A DNA stretch of 64,000 bases from Rhizopus arrhizus (Eukaryota; Mucoromycota; Mucoromycetes; Mucorales; Rhizopodaceae), in contig JAKZZE010000005.1 in assembly GCA_024220505.1 (NCBI GenBank), forward strand, positions 890,501 through 954,500, given 5' to 3'. Below are positions 32,939 through 45,748 of the stretch, in pieces. A program made the translations under genes and the position numbers. Numbering within the stretch: the stretch's first letter is position 1; each line of letters starts with the position of its first letter. The notes under the pieces were generated by a model. The model was not told where the DNA came from, ran no database searches, and saw only the letters and a list, made by a program, of their open reading frames with translations.

Positions 32939-34917
32939 TTGAATTATAGGTGTAAAAAGTAAACTTTTTCTTTACTTTTAAATAAACTACCCAAAGAAAA
33001 AGGTTGAAAGAAAAGAGTAAGTGAAAAAAAAAGAGAAAGAACCCATACCTTTTATATATCAAATTACCGTTTTCCCAGGACACTTTGGAACCAAAATGAT
33101 GTAGCATGTCTTTAAATCCTCTTAACTTTATTTATTTGATTTTTACTTATAGGAAGGGGCGTTATAGAGCAAAAATATAATATAACAAAAAAAAAGAATC
33201 TCGAACAGTTACGATTATTTCAATTTGATCTGCTTTCTATTACTACCATGTCTTTTTCGAACTATTTTTTATCAAACCTAAAAAAGAAGACCCTTTGATG
33301 AAATAGGCGTGTAATACAAGCAGTGACGTGAGTATACATTACTCACGCACACGGGAACCCATTTCTATCAATAAACGCGATCCAGTTTTAGCTATTTTTT
33401 CCCGAGAGATTCAGACTGGTTAATCTATCTTCCTTTTTATCGTGTAACTTTTTACGCCACTTCATAAAATACTGATTTAAAAAGAAAGAGAACAATTCCT
33501 TTTTGATTTATTAGCTCATCAAAATCTAGTTGTTTGGATTCGTGTTCAAGTAATCTTCTTTTTACTTATTTCATTTCTATTACCAATTGCTTTTAAAGTA
33601 AAAATTAAATGATTTGAAGATCAGTATTACAAGTTTCAATTTCTGTAATTCTCTGAATTCTACAAGTTGCATTGGCTGTGGAGAATGCCGTGGTACCAAA
33701 TAATACCCGTTTTATCCAGTTATTGAATGATTTACCTAGTCGTAAAGTGATTTATTATACAATATATATTAACATTTTAATAAATGAAATGAAATACTAT
33801 ATGTCAATGAATAATACTCAATGAAAATATTCGATCTTTTTCTTTTCTTAAATTATTAATCAAATCTAGTTATAACTTCTTATAATTACATGATCTGATT
33901 GACTTTAAATTGCTTGAATTGGGACATTTTCAACTTTGACATGGATTAATCAAAAACCTTGGCTGTTTGTATGGAATATGCAATTTTAAGGCTACTGCTC
34001 GGTCTCATACGATGCCGATCTATTACCTATTGCCACTTAGCCGTAGAGAAGGGTGAACGGTGCCCATTGGGAGTGTTAAGCGAAATTTTTTACAAGTTTC
34101 TATATTTTTAATTATTTAAAAAAACATCTAAATAGCTTGAGCTATATTTGCCGGATATAAAAAACAAATAAAAAGTGGAATGATTCAAGAAATAAAAACA
34201 GACTAAAGAAGAAGGGAAAAAAAGTAGACCATACACTCTCTGAAAGCTCATATTATTGCTATTATATGCAGTGGCGACCATGGTTTAGACAAAGTGAACT
34301 TCTTGATATAGAAAGTAGCTTTTTATGTTTCACTTCAAAAGAAGCGCAAGAAGGTATAATGATGGTCTAATTTTTAAAGACAAGAAACAAAAAAATACAA
34401 AACATACGATGTAGAAGATGTCAAATTTTATTAAAGTCTATAATATCAACTCGTCTCTCTTAGTTTTTTATTAGAGATAAGTTCTCTGTTTGTAATTCAA
34501 AATCATGTATGCAAACACTTTTTTTTTTCCATACATCATTGAAACCCTTAGATAAACTCAGAACAGGGTTAGTTTGTGGATAGAGCGTTATTTGAAATTA
34601 AAGTATATAATCGCCGTCAGAATTATATTAAGGAACGTATTGCTCAGGAACTACAACTGGATACAGTCTTTCTTGAATAGTTTCCTATCAAATAGTTGAG
34701 AGGTTTTTTTTTTTATTCTTTCCTTCCTTGATTTTTCAATAAGGATGCTATATATTAATTTGACTGTATTTTTTTGATGACGTGAATTTAAATTATTGTA
34801 TGCTTCATTTTTGCATTTGTTGCACATATTTATAGTACGACTTAGAGATATTCAGCAATAAAAATGTACAATAAAAGAAAGAAAGTGTTACTGAAAATTA
34901 GGCAGAGAAAAGAAGCA
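32939..34917. other. Gene-poor region
   Basis: Upstream region of the trehalase gene and beyond. Two coding-like pieces occur on the plus strand: an ATG at 34267 followed by about 28 codons (RQSELLDIESSF) up to a possible donor at 34351, and a stretch at 34575-34680 (ALFEIKVYNRRQNYIKER, stop). Their frames do not join with an obvious intron, so I do not call a gene. A GC-richer island of about 95 bp lies at 33985-34080. Confidence 0.4.
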
Positions 34918-35560
34918 TTAAGAAAAGTAGATTAGATTGTATAGTACACACTTTCCTCTGCTACCATTTGGAAATAGCAAGACGGGTGTTTGCAAGAGCA
35001 TTGTCATAATCAAAAGGTTCGTCGTCAAATATTGATTTCTAATATGATTTCCATAATTCAGCGAAGGCAATAATGAGAGCAATGTTGCCAGAAGCATTTT
35101 TGTATACATCATTTAAGTGAATGGCTGAGAAATTTTGTGAGTGACGGATGATGGACTTGTAGTGGGCCATAGAAATTCTTGAATTAGCTTGTCCCAAAAG
35201 AGAGACTTTTGTGAACAGGTAAAAAAAAAAAACTGCATAGTTGAATCAGGTTGTTTTGAACAGATATGGCATAGCACAGAAGAGAACTGTGTTGGCTGTA
35301 TTCCATGCAGCAGATACTGATGAGAGATCTTGTTGTAGATCAATCTATAGGTCATTTCGCTAGAGATATGTGAGTGCAAGGCGTCCGAAATTTTCTCCTA
35401 TGGTTGATTTAATCGAGGAAGGCTTAAAATTGGACTGAATTACTAATCGGAATTGTTTAGTGGCGATATTCTGCTCGTCTGCATCAATGGGCACATTAAG
35501 TTGAAGACGGAATGAAGAAATGAAAGTTGAGCTGGTTATGATGAATAATAGAAATATGAT
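34918..35560 (-). mobile_element. LINE relic with zinc-binding reverse-transcriptase tail
   Basis: Minus-strand decayed retrotransposon. One frame (about 35520-35380) reads FRLQLNVPIDADEQNIATK. After a frameshift near 35370, another reads YRLIYNKISHQYLLHG and CHICSKQPDSTMQFFFFTCS, then FWDKLIQEF. The pattern CxxC followed by HF-like FxxxC and W is the zf-RVT domain that follows reverse transcriptase in many LINEs. No RT catalytic motif remains. Confidence 0.6.
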
Positions 35561-35619
35561 TAGAAGCTAGTAAGGACAGATCTTTACTGAGTTTTTTCCT
35601 CACATTTTCTTTTCACAGG

Positions 35620-36140
35620 ATGGTATTGTGCCTTCTTAATGAATGGATTGCACTAATTGTCATAAAGTTATACAGAGTACTAAGCGGAATGTTGAGACTT
35701 GCAAAATCTTACATTAAACTTTCTACCACTCCCCAAGAATATGACGACGACCTGATTTCTTCTTTTCGAAAATACCTTCAGGATCTTTGCAATAATACTT
35801 GACCTATCTCTGGGCTGCATGAATATGAATACCCAACTGTCTCGCAGCATCAGAGCCACTTAACCTTTTGCTTAAAAAAAAAGATGGTTTTCTTGTCATT
35901 GGAATAAAATGTATAGTATAGCCTGTTGTATAACTTCATGTCAGCATCTTTTCCTTTTGTCCGTAATTGGAAGTATTGCAAGAATGAAAGGCTTTTCTGG
36001 AGGTGTGTTCTTCAGTAGTTGAGTATGGAAACTTAATGTTTCAATAGCGAACAGCTCCTCATCAATAACAAGGTTCATGGGCTTAACTCAGTCCATCTTC
36101 GTAAAAAATTGCACGCTTATTGTGAATTTCTGTAATACAG
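35620..36140 (-). mobile_element. Third, more diverged Tc1-type transposase relic
   Basis: Minus-strand remains of the N-terminal half of a Tc1-type transposase related to, but distinct from, the copies at 4.5 and 43.7 kb. Matching blocks in order: VIDEELFAIETLSFHTQ (compare IVDEEQFRLETLSSHIQ), SGSDAARQLGIHIHAAQR (compare the helix-turn-helix VAAAAKRLGVHVRTAQK) and DPEGIFEKKKSGRR (compare DPDNIFEKRRKTGRP). Stops and frame changes interrupt it, and the catalytic half is not visible. Confidence 0.65.
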
Positions 36141-36297
36141 TATAGGATGTAAATAGAGAAAAGAAATAACAAAGAGGGAAGGATACAGTACTTTATATAA
36201 AAACAAAATGCCAAGGATTTTACATGGTAATTACTAAACAATACGACTTCATTTTGGACAGAAAGATTTTTGAACATCAAAAATTGAAATCATAGCT

Positions 36298-39200
36298 TTA
36301 CTTTTCGAATGATTGTACATAACCTAATAATTTGGCACAGTGCAAATGAAGTATTTGACCACTTTCATTATCTTTAGTAAATATACTATCTCCAATTATT
36401 CTATGACATTTTAAGCAAGATGTTTGATAATCAATTATTACTGGGCCCAATTCTTCATATAATTGTATGAGATCATTATTAACCTAAGAAAGCATATTGG
36501 GCGTTAATGTAATCATTTTATTTTCAATGTAAGCTTTTACCATAAGGTTTTCTCCTCTTGTTAATCCAAGCACTATTTGACTTTCATTATAGTCATCTAT
36601 GGATCTTCTAAGTGATTTGTTTAGGAATTCTTGTACAATATCAATTGGCCAGTCGTCGGGTATAGATTTAAGTACCTAAATACATATCAGTTTACCCTTT
36701 TTAGATGTTCATCAAAAGAGCTTACTTCTACTGCATCCAAGTATAGTCCTTGTGTATTTAAAAGATGTATTGTACGAGCAACCATCAGTTTACTTTATAA
36801 GAATAGAATTATATATCATGTATTTTTCATTGCAATGTGATATATGCTTACCTATCGTTAATAGAGAGATATATATTAAATAGTATTGTAAATAAAACAT
36901 GTCTTTCTTCTATCTTTTCTGGAGACATATTCTCATCTATAGGAGGTAAGGGTTTCTCTGCAAGCGAAGAGGATCTAGCAGGAATGCCTGTTGAAGGAAT
37001 CACACCAGTACTTTGGCCATTAGTTACACAGTATGTTTCTGCTCCCACAAAATCAGATAATTGATATATCAGCATATCCAAAGACTCTTTATGCATTCCC
37101 AATTTTCCGTAAACAATACATTTTTCAATATCCAAAGGACCAGCCTTTGTGAGAGTTTCCATCACGGTTTCTGGTAGATATAGGCTCGACTTTTGAAGGA
37201 ACCGTATCAGAGACAGACGAAGTTGAACGAGACGTAAATGGGATTTTTTAGTGCTTAGATAACCGACAAATGTATAATGACTTAAATCGCTGCCATCTTC
37301 TAGAGGATAAGGATTTATATTGCTTTTGAAATCGTTGACTGTGTACGAGTAGAAAAACAAGTCAATTCAAGTAAGCGTATTCAATGTAAATCTTGATTCT
37401 TACCAAGTTCTCTAAATGACTCCAATCCGCTACTGGCCTTCATTTCGTCTTGAATATCATTGGCATAACTGCATGCTAGTCTAGTGTGGTATTCTGGATT
37501 TTGACTCTTCACTTTTGTAACAAGATAGTCCAAGTATGTTTGAACCACTTGATTATTGAGGCCCTCAAGTTTTTCTAGAACTTCGTCTGGATCCATGTCC
37601 TTTGCTTTAGGAGATCGAATAAAAACCTCGATACCATCCGTAGGACTCTGCTGGGTCAACCACCATGCGTAGTGCATTATGACAGAAAGCGGGAGATCGT
37701 ATGTATTGATATCCTTTAATAACAATCTTTTTATGCGCGTCAATCCGTCTTTGAATTCATTATCTACAAGCTTTCCAGAATAAATACTACAGAAAAAACA
37801 TGGTTTTAATATATTTTTTCTTTATATACATATCCTATACAATTACTCTGTCCATAGATCCAGCGTTTTTTCATACATATGCTTTGATTCATACATAATT
37901 GAAAGGGCATAGTATTTCTAAATAACCATATTAACATACCTCTTTCATTTTCATTTATTTCCTTATGGATGCTTACTTTTGACTTGTGAAGAACTTTAGA
38001 ACAGTCTTCTACGTTACAATCATTCGGTTGTTGTAATAGTCGATATATTGACGCATCATCTTTTTGAGACATGTATACTTTTAAGAGACAGGTATCAATT
38101 ACTTCACACAGCGTATCCTTTTGGCCCAATCTGATCAATCTCTTTTCTCGCTCTGCTATCAAGTATTTGCTTAAAGCCTCTCTGGCATTTGTCAACAGTA
38201 CACGACGCATATCTGATGAACTTGATGATAATTCTTCTTCCTGCGACCCCTTCAAGCTATCACTTACTAGAGGATGATATAATGAATAAAATAAAAATTT
38301 TGAAACCTTAAATATAATACTACACACCTATTTTTTTGAGATCGCCTAATTCCCTTATCAAGCGCTGAATATTGTCAAATAGCAAGATTGGAGGAGGGCT
38401 ATCTATCCAGCAATCCTGCATTAATCCCTCAAACAATTGCACGACAACCCTTGGGTCCATATTCCCTTTTGAAAGAAGAGTGAAGGCATCATCAAATAAG
38501 GTTTCTTTTAATAACAGTAGACCTGATTTTTGAAATGTGTAGTTCAATTCCGATTTCAGTCTTTCGGCATAAACAGTGTCATTATCATCTTCTGACATTG
38601 TATTTCTTGCTTGCTCCGCTAGCTGCATTGCCTCTTCAACCAAGCTGTTTTCTAACAATCCGTCAACCTGAATAGTAAGAGGTGTGGTGACTTGCGCCAT
38701 GACTGATTCTTTTCCATAGACCAAGATACGCGAAGCTATCGTAGAATATTTTATAACCTCTCGTTGTAACTGTACTTCAATCTCAGGATCCATCAATTGT
38801 TGCCTCCACGGTGATCGCTTTAATGCTTTAGCCAAGGCATCCATCCAGACTTTGATGCCATGTCCAAATGCCAAGCCTCTGGCTTCGATGCTAGGATCGA
38901 TGGGTATTCTTTGTAACAAACCTTGATCCAAAATATTGTGAATCTCAATTGTATGATTACTCAATAATGCCACCACATAAGGAAATTCAACGCAGATTGA
39001 TTTTGGGTAGCTGGACCACTGCAAAGTACCACGAGAACCATCTCCGTTGGAATTTACGCAGATTCCAATTGCTTGGTTCCCTGAAGCACTTCCTCCGCTG
39101 ACCATCAAAAATTCTTCCTTTTTGACTACAGCCACTAATGGTTTTGCGATCAACTGTGCTCCTAGCAGTAGAGTAGAAGACGCGGAAGGTATCTGAGGCG

Positions 39201-40171
39201 TCGGCATAAGCGGCGTTACGGATGATTGATGTAAGTTGATTAGTTTATAAGTTTGATGATCCGCTAAAAATAATATATGACCGTATCTTGTTAATGTGAT
39301 AGCACCATCTGTAAGTGGTAATTCCTTATAAAAATAGATACAGATATAAGCACATATCGAATACAAGAAAGTATTTTCTTGATTACCCTTTTTATATGCA
39401 TTGATTCACCAATTTTATATATTTGAATAGCTCTCTTTTTCACTACAACTAGTTCTACTGTCCCATCCTCTCCTATTCTACCTTCTTCGGCTATATCATG
39501 AGAAAAACATGTCACGCCTTTCACTGGTGGTATAAATGATGCTGATATTGGATCAAAAAAAGGTAAAGAAAAGAACAAAAGAGTAGAATCTAAAAAAGCA
39601 GGTTGGTTTATGCTGCTTGTGTTTTGCTTGTTTCATTGTTATTCTTACCGCAAAGAACAATCGCTTTTGAAACTTGAGGCATCAATAATATACGCTCTAC
39701 ACTCTTTTTACCATAGCCTAAATTTATTGTATTTTCTAAACGAGTCGTTAATGTCTATATCGAATGTTTGCTTTAGTTATATGATTCTTTTGGGTTGATG
39801 TCAGTACCACTTTATCGTTTGTTTATATACCTTTTCTGTTGAACTACTATCGTAATGGTCTTGAAGAGAGTAGTGAAGTAAAAGTCCTTCTGAAGTTCCA
39901 CAGTAAAGATCATTCTCTAACATACAAAATTAGCAACATGCAAAGAAAGAAAGCATTTATCTCAAATACCCCAGGCGCCAACGGAATCTATACGAGGTGT
40001 TGCTGTAGTGTTTGTAAAACGAAGAATGGGTGATGCAGCTTCGTTAGGAGGTGAACTCGTTTTTCTAGAGAAAAATGAAGTTGAAGTATTAGGGGTTGGT
40101 ACAGGCTCTTCTTTTTGAGTAGAAGGAGGTGGCGCAAGGATTGTTTGTAACGTGTATGGTGTATAAGGCAT
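36298..40171 (-). CDS. Vps39/Vps3 (TGFBRAP1)-family tethering-complex subunit
   Basis: Twelve exons join in frame (ends at 39970, 39916-39831, 39754-39649, 39589-39387, 39324-38328, 38266-37977, 37917-37847, 37786-37404, 37338-36852, 36792-36726, 36675-36541, 36483-36298), about 1070 residues. The N-terminal third is a CNH-type beta-propeller (YCGTSEGLLLHY). The middle is helical repeats (LPLSVIMHYAWWL, then IYGKLGMHKESLDMLIY-like blocks). The C-terminus has a zinc-ribbon-like CLKCHRIIGDSIF with HLHCAK. This is the layout of TGFBRAP1/Vps3 (CORVET) and Vps39 (HOPS), which bridge Rab GTPases for endosome and vacuole fusion. Which of the two it is remains open. I favour Vps3/TGFBRAP1. Confidence 0.85.
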
Positions 40172-40356
40172 AAAAAGAGAAGAGGGAAAAGAAAAATTAA
40201 AGAAAAAAGTCAGCAATTAAACATTTTTAGAGTTGCACAAAAATGGCATCCAGTAACAGAAGCATTGAGTGTGATGAACACCTTTTTTTTTACAAGAATA
40301 AATCATTTATACAATAAACGATTTATTTTTCTCTTTTTTATTTTAATATACAAAAA

Positions 40357-41520
40357 CTAGACTCTGCGCGCTAAGCGTTCGTACGCATCACAACTCTGGG
40401 GTTGTCTCGATGTCTTGTAATTTCTTTGTCTTTTTTCTCTATGACAGTCTTTCTGCAGCTCGCTCACCCAGTCTATTTCGATTTGTCTTTCAGTTTTTCT
40501 AATCTTGTACCGACTATTTCCTACTTTTTCGATAAATGTATCTGGATTTACGTAATAATCAACATAATTTCGGCTAGTAGTCCTCTTGTATGTATTGGAT
40601 GCTGCTGGTTGAAAGGTATAGAGTGGTTCATCTTGGCTTGAGAATATAGAAGAAAGAGCAAGTATGATTAATATAATAGCCAATGGAAAATACCTTGCCA
40701 GCCCATCATCCTGTTCTTGCCCATGTTGGCTCTGTCTTTGTTGTCGATGGTATTGTTGCTGGCGTTGGTATCCTGACGAACTATGTCTTGGAGTATAAAA
40801 TGATGTCCCAAATGAATTCTGCATGCCTCTGCTATTAAAGAATATATCGAACAAGTCTTCAGGAGATACTTCTTGTCTATATCTTCTATTGTAAGCATAA
40901 TGTGGTTGGTAAAAAGAAGAGGATGTCCCTTTGCTTTTATTTCTTGAATTTCCACCTGAATCATACGCTGCTCTTTCATTTGGATTAGATAATACATCGT
41001 AGGCCTTTGCAATCACTATTATCATTTAGTTGCCTGAGTCATTATTATTCTTTTGATAAGCTTCCTACGTTTAAATGCCTCGTCTGCTCCTGGTGCATTG
41101 TTCTTGTCGGGATGAAATAAGAGTGCTTTCTATTAAAGCAATTGTTAGATATTGTTACATAATTCTGTTTTCTTTGCCTACAGTTCTATATGCTTTTTTG
41201 ATCTCTTTATCATTTGCTGATCGTTCTATCGATAAAACCTTGTAGTAATCCATACCACAATCTAATACTGCTTTAACTGCACCGAGTTGCTCAGCAGTAT
41301 ACTTGCGTTCTGTTATGTTGTGGATATTTGTTTGTGGCATACTAGAAACAGAATCTGCTACTTTTTTCTTGACAGTCAACAAGAATTGTTCAACTTCAGC
41401 TGTTGGGTATAATCTATTTGATTTCTCAGCAAATCGAATCGCTTTTGAATGATTGCCTGCTTTAAGTGAGCTTTGTGCAATAGACAAGCATTTCAAGGCC
41501 TCGTCCTTATTACTTTCCAT
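40357..41520 (-). CDS. ER-membrane J-domain protein, DNAJB12/DNAJB14 type (copy B)
   Basis: Three exons fit in frame: 41520-41182, 41129-41069 and 41015-40357, about 352 residues. Same layout and intron phases as copy A at 25.8-27.0 kb: N-terminal helical pair (DEALKCLSIAQSS), J-domain (DYYKVLSIERSA, FHPDKNNAPGADEAFK with HPD intact, KAYDVLSNPNERAAYD), a Gln/Arg-rich linker in place of the Gly/Phe-rich one, a membrane segment (YFPLAIILIILALSSIF) and a DUF1977-like C-terminus (NYVDYYVNPDTF). Middle exons of both copies are exactly 61 nt. A paralogue of copy A; the two probably share Hsp70 recruitment at the ER. Confidence 0.9.
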
Positions 41521-41884
41521 ATATTTGTTTTATTTTTTTTACTTGAAAGAAAAAGGTCCAGGAAAATAAAGAACAATATAAACCCAGTTAGGTCAATATT
41601 TGTTCTAAAATGATTGGATGGAAGTTAAATTTGAATCAGACAATTGGGTAAAATGAACAATACAAATATTTAATTTCTTGGCTGAAGGGGCTTTAATGTT
41701 TTAACAAATAACATTGGAATTGATTTTTAAATAAAAGTAGTTTTCATTAGTCAATCTAAAAATGAAAGAAAAAGGACAAATTCAACAATTTAAGCAAACG
41801 CAGACACTGACAATGTAGTTTTTATCATACATTCATAAAATGCTTTCAAGAAAAATCTTTTTACTTGTTATTGTCGCGATAACA

Positions 41885-43637
41885 TCAACAATACATTGTA
41901 TTCTTGATAAGATCGATTTTTTTGTCATTTTCTCGTTTGTTGCTGATGCGATGAGCCAAATCCACCAGTTGGTTATTCAATGCTCTATTGCCAATGATGG
42001 TTATCGCTTGTTCTTCGGCAAACAGAAGGTTAATTTTGTCCAAAATGGCGGTAATGATGGAATCTTTGGTGAGGGTGGTAATGCGTTTGACATCTTTGTG
42101 TTGCAATACTACATTTTCTCCATCCTTTATGACTTGGATAGCAATGGTACGAAACATAAGCGAGCCAACTTTTTCTTGGGACATTCCTGCATTGTTGGAA
42201 TCTTGATCGGAAAGCGTCCATATCGATGATGGCTGGAGTTCCAGAGATGATGCCACAGCTGATGATGCTCTGCACATGGTATAGGTGGACGTGTAATCAA
42301 ATTTACTGCGAACCTGTTTCAATTGGTATAAGGATGGCATGCTTTGAGAGCAGCGGACGCTTGGATCATTCAGCAAAGGCATTGCGAGATCGATTGAATG
42401 GATGTCTAAAAACACCTTGGTTGATTTCGTTGGCATAAAATGGGAAGTCACAGGACCAAGGTTCACCGACTGTTTGTCGAGGCGAATGCTTGACGTAATG
42501 AGAAAATTGCAAGTTCGCGTGCCAATGACAAGCTTGTCGCCATCTGCTGTGGAAAGTAGGAGTATTGACAAATATCCATATTGACCGGGCACTGAAGGGA
42601 AGGAAGATGCTGATCTGCTAGATCTTCGTTCATAATGTGCATCAAGGAGTGAATCTCGAGAATATGGTTCAATGGTATTGAGCAAGATAGCAGCTTGATC
42701 TTGAACCAGTATCGATCCAGCTAATAACTGCGAACCATAATACCGTAATTGTGGGTATTGAAGCCAATCCTGATTTAAAATGTTACATTGCTGTTCGGTC
42801 AGTTCAGAATGGCGTGTTGTTGAAAGGATTTTAGCAGCTTCACTAATAATAGAAATAAAGAGTCAGATTGACAGTCATCTTCCAATCATCAAACCGCTTA
42901 CGATGTGGCCTTGATATGTTCGATCAACGTCATACTATCGGTTTGATTTATTGAACAAGCTGTCGTAATAGGGTCATCAACTGGACTCTCCCATGTACCG
43001 TGTGACTTATTTTTTAGCATGATGGAAGATGTTGAAGATGATGTCAGAAATCCATGGCTTCTGTCCTCACAATTGTACACAATGGGCACCCATCGACCAA
43101 CTTGAGCGAGCTTGATTTTATCTTGTTGACTTTGATTGTCTGTTGCAGTGGCATCGCTGGCTGCGAGGATGGTTTCCGTGAAGTTAAGGGTTTTGCACTT
43201 CTTTCGTTGCACGGAAGCATCATCAATGACCAGAGGGGGTGGTGGTAAGAGCTGCGACAGTGCATCCAACTGTTCGTCATAATATTCCTCCATGTCTGAT
43301 GGTGTGTCGTCTTTGTTTTTGTTTTCTTCATCCAAGGTGGATCTGACATTCTTTACCGTGAAATCCAAGGATAGATCATGCTGTTTTAAACAGTCTTTGA
43401 ACCTCCGTGTCGATGCCAAGCATTTGTTGCAAGTTGGGCAAACAAATCCTTCGTTGGTTCGTGATATTGGTATTCTGCCTGCAAAAAAAAAAAAAAGGGT
43501 AAGTTGCAAGCAAAACATATGCCTTACTTTGACCCACGAATACTTTGTTAATGTGGAAATCCCGTTTATGAGTTTTCAAGCTATCGTCATTAGCAATTTT
43601 TTTCGCAAGAATCGCAATTGTATTCCGTTGCTGTCAT
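41885..43637 (-). CDS. C2H2 zinc-finger protein of unknown role, with a frameshift in the first finger
   Basis: Exons 43637-43528, 43478-42902 and 42842-41885. From the ATG at 43637 the protein begins EYNCDSCEK, the first half of a C2H2 finger. The second half (LKTHKRDFH) is in a different frame, separated by a T7 run on the plus strand at 43597-43603, so one base must be lost to restore the finger. A second finger is intact (FVCPTCNKCLASTRRFKDCLKQHD). The rest is an acidic linker (EEYYDEQLDALSQ) and a C-terminal region of about 320 residues that I do not recognise, made of beta-like segments (YLSILLLSTADGDKLVIGT). A Tc1 element sits just upstream of the start. Confidence 0.6.
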
Positions 43638-43701
43638 AGAGATAAAAGTGGGGAAAGGACCTTTGGGAAGGGGCCACATTTTTGATTGACTGGACGTATT
43701 T

Positions 43702-45255
43702 TTAAGTTTTTTTTGTTGTTGTTGTTGTTGTTATCACAAACGCCTTCGTCTGTAGAATAAACACTTCTTCAGAGTACTTGCCATTACGACATTTGTCCAA
43801 GCATTTATGAAAATGCCTAACAATCCCTTTAAAATCGCTTAGTTTCAAGCTATTGGAAGCTTCACTGATCCGAGTCATCAAAGTTTCCTTCTCGAGAAAT
43901 TTATTGTGTTTCACTTTGCTTTTGACCACTGACAAGAATTGCTCGATTGGATTGAGCTCAGGAGAATATGGAGGCAAATAAGTGCAGCGGTAATCGCGAG
44001 ATTCTACATATTTGGCTATAGTGTCTGATGTATGGATAGGAGCATTATCCATCACGAGGAAGTGACCTTTCATGTACGGAAACCGGTCCATTTCATCCAT
44101 TGTAGCTTTTAGAAAGCTGATATAGTGTTCCGTAACCGTTCCTTTGCTCATTTGCCCAATGCCATCTCTCCGCTTTCTCTTTTTATTAGATGGAGGCTGA
44201 GGAAGTCTAAGGCTGCATTTGATTAGACCTTCGGCAGAAATCGCGCCCAAAATGGTTGCTGTTGTCGCTCGTGTTTTGAGAACTGTGACCACTGCCGGTG
44301 CACCTTTCTTTGACCAAGCCATACTACGTTTCAAATTAATATGGAAAGCAGATTCGTCAAGGAAGACACAGTTTCTCGTAAAATCCAAGTCTGTTTTTCC
44401 CATTTATGAACCCAATCCAAGCACTCTTGAATCTTTTCTTCGCTATTTCGGTCTATGGGTTGAAGCAGAGCTTTCTTGAGAGATAAATTGCAATGTTGTT
44501 TTACAAAATCGAACAAAGTAGTTTTAGGTACTTTTAATTCGGTAAACATTTGCTTTAACTTCTTCATTACTTTGTCTAGGACGATGGAAGGATTCTCATC
44601 AATGCACTCTAGAATAGCGTTTTTGTGTTCGTCATGGAGAGTACGTGGACGGCCAGTCTTTCTCCGTTTCTCAAAGATGTTGTCAGGATCTTTCTCGTAT
44701 TGCGTAGCCCATTTTTGTGCTGTACGAACGTGAACCCCAAGCCGTTTTGCAGCAGCTGCTACGCTCAGACACCTCTCAAACAATAGCTTGAAGAACCTCA
44801 CTTTGTCCTGATCTGAATAGCGTGTATAGTTTCGCTTCACTGGTGTTTCCCTCATAATGACATCACTACTAGGCTTTGTCTCCTTTTCCATCTACATTGC
44901 ATCTATCCTTTTCTCGCTCTCCAGAGGCAGTTGAGCTAAATATTGTATATGAGAGCTCAATGTTTCAAGACGAAACTGCTCCTCATCAACAATATAATCC
45001 ATTGGTTCTGGCCTGCCATACTCGTCGACGACAGAACCTTTTCCATTTTCAAACAAGAATTGAATATTCATTATCTGTGATTTGTGATGGAATTGTGAAA
45101 AAGAAATAAAACAAAGACAAACACAAGGCGTGATCTTTTATATCCAACGACGCCAAGATGAATTTATATTTCGTACAACACGAATCTTGTTCCTGTCATC
45201 AGGTGAATTGATTTCGCTATTGGGTGAATTTACCTTTCGGAAAGAGTGTACACAA
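43702..45255 (-). mobile_element. Tc1-type transposon, full-length coding region but inactivated
   Basis: Minus-strand transposase from about 45071. Parts in order: N-terminal domain (DEEQFRLETLSSH), helix-turn-helix (RCLSVAAAAKRLGVHVRTAQKW), a linker with TGRPRTLH, and a DD34E catalytic core: D in VFLDESAFH, D in LVMDNAPIH and E in YSPELNPIEQF, with 34 residues between the last two. The copy is dead as read: a TAG interrupts the N-terminus (near 44893, where the 4.9 kb copy has CAG), and a frameshift lies at an A5 run near 44395. The upstream flank to about 45250 carries the likely terminal repeat (TTTCGGAAAGAGTGTAC). I could not find a matching repeat at the other end. A GTT microsatellite lies at 43713-43731. 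Confidence 0.9.
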
Positions 45256-45748
45256 TAACAGGATTTGTACTTTCATTTAAATAGAGCGATGTTTCAACTA
45301 CTCTTTTTGTAGACTAAATACAGGAATTATGATGGTTTGTCTATATCAATTGAATGAACTAGTAGAAAATTAAAAGAAGTTCTTTTGTCACTACAAACAT
45401 GAAATGATAATCCAAATGCTACTTTTATCAATACAGGTTTTTATACAATATTTTGTATTTTTTTTTTAAAAAAAAATATAGTACATGTATATAAACCACT
45501 AAAAATAATACAAGAAAAGATTGTTATGAAAGCCTTTGGTTTCATATATAATCTAAAACATAACGAAAAAAAAAAAAAAATTCTACTAAAATAAACTCGT
45601 TGAATAAAAGTCAACAAAACGTTGTATTCCGAATATGGTAATTACTTGCGTAAGCCTTTCAATACTTTTTTGGTAATTATTAATCTGGTATTAATTGTAT
45701 TTTTAAACGCTTTATTCGAGTAATGTTTCTCTTTTATATACAATAAAA

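Noticed and set aside
34267..34683. Two coding-like pieces on the plus strand
   Set aside because: The frames do not join through a normal GT-AG intron, so a gene cannot be supported.
35620..35802. A 60-codon plus-strand frame
   Set aside because: It is the opposite-strand shadow of the third Tc1 relic.
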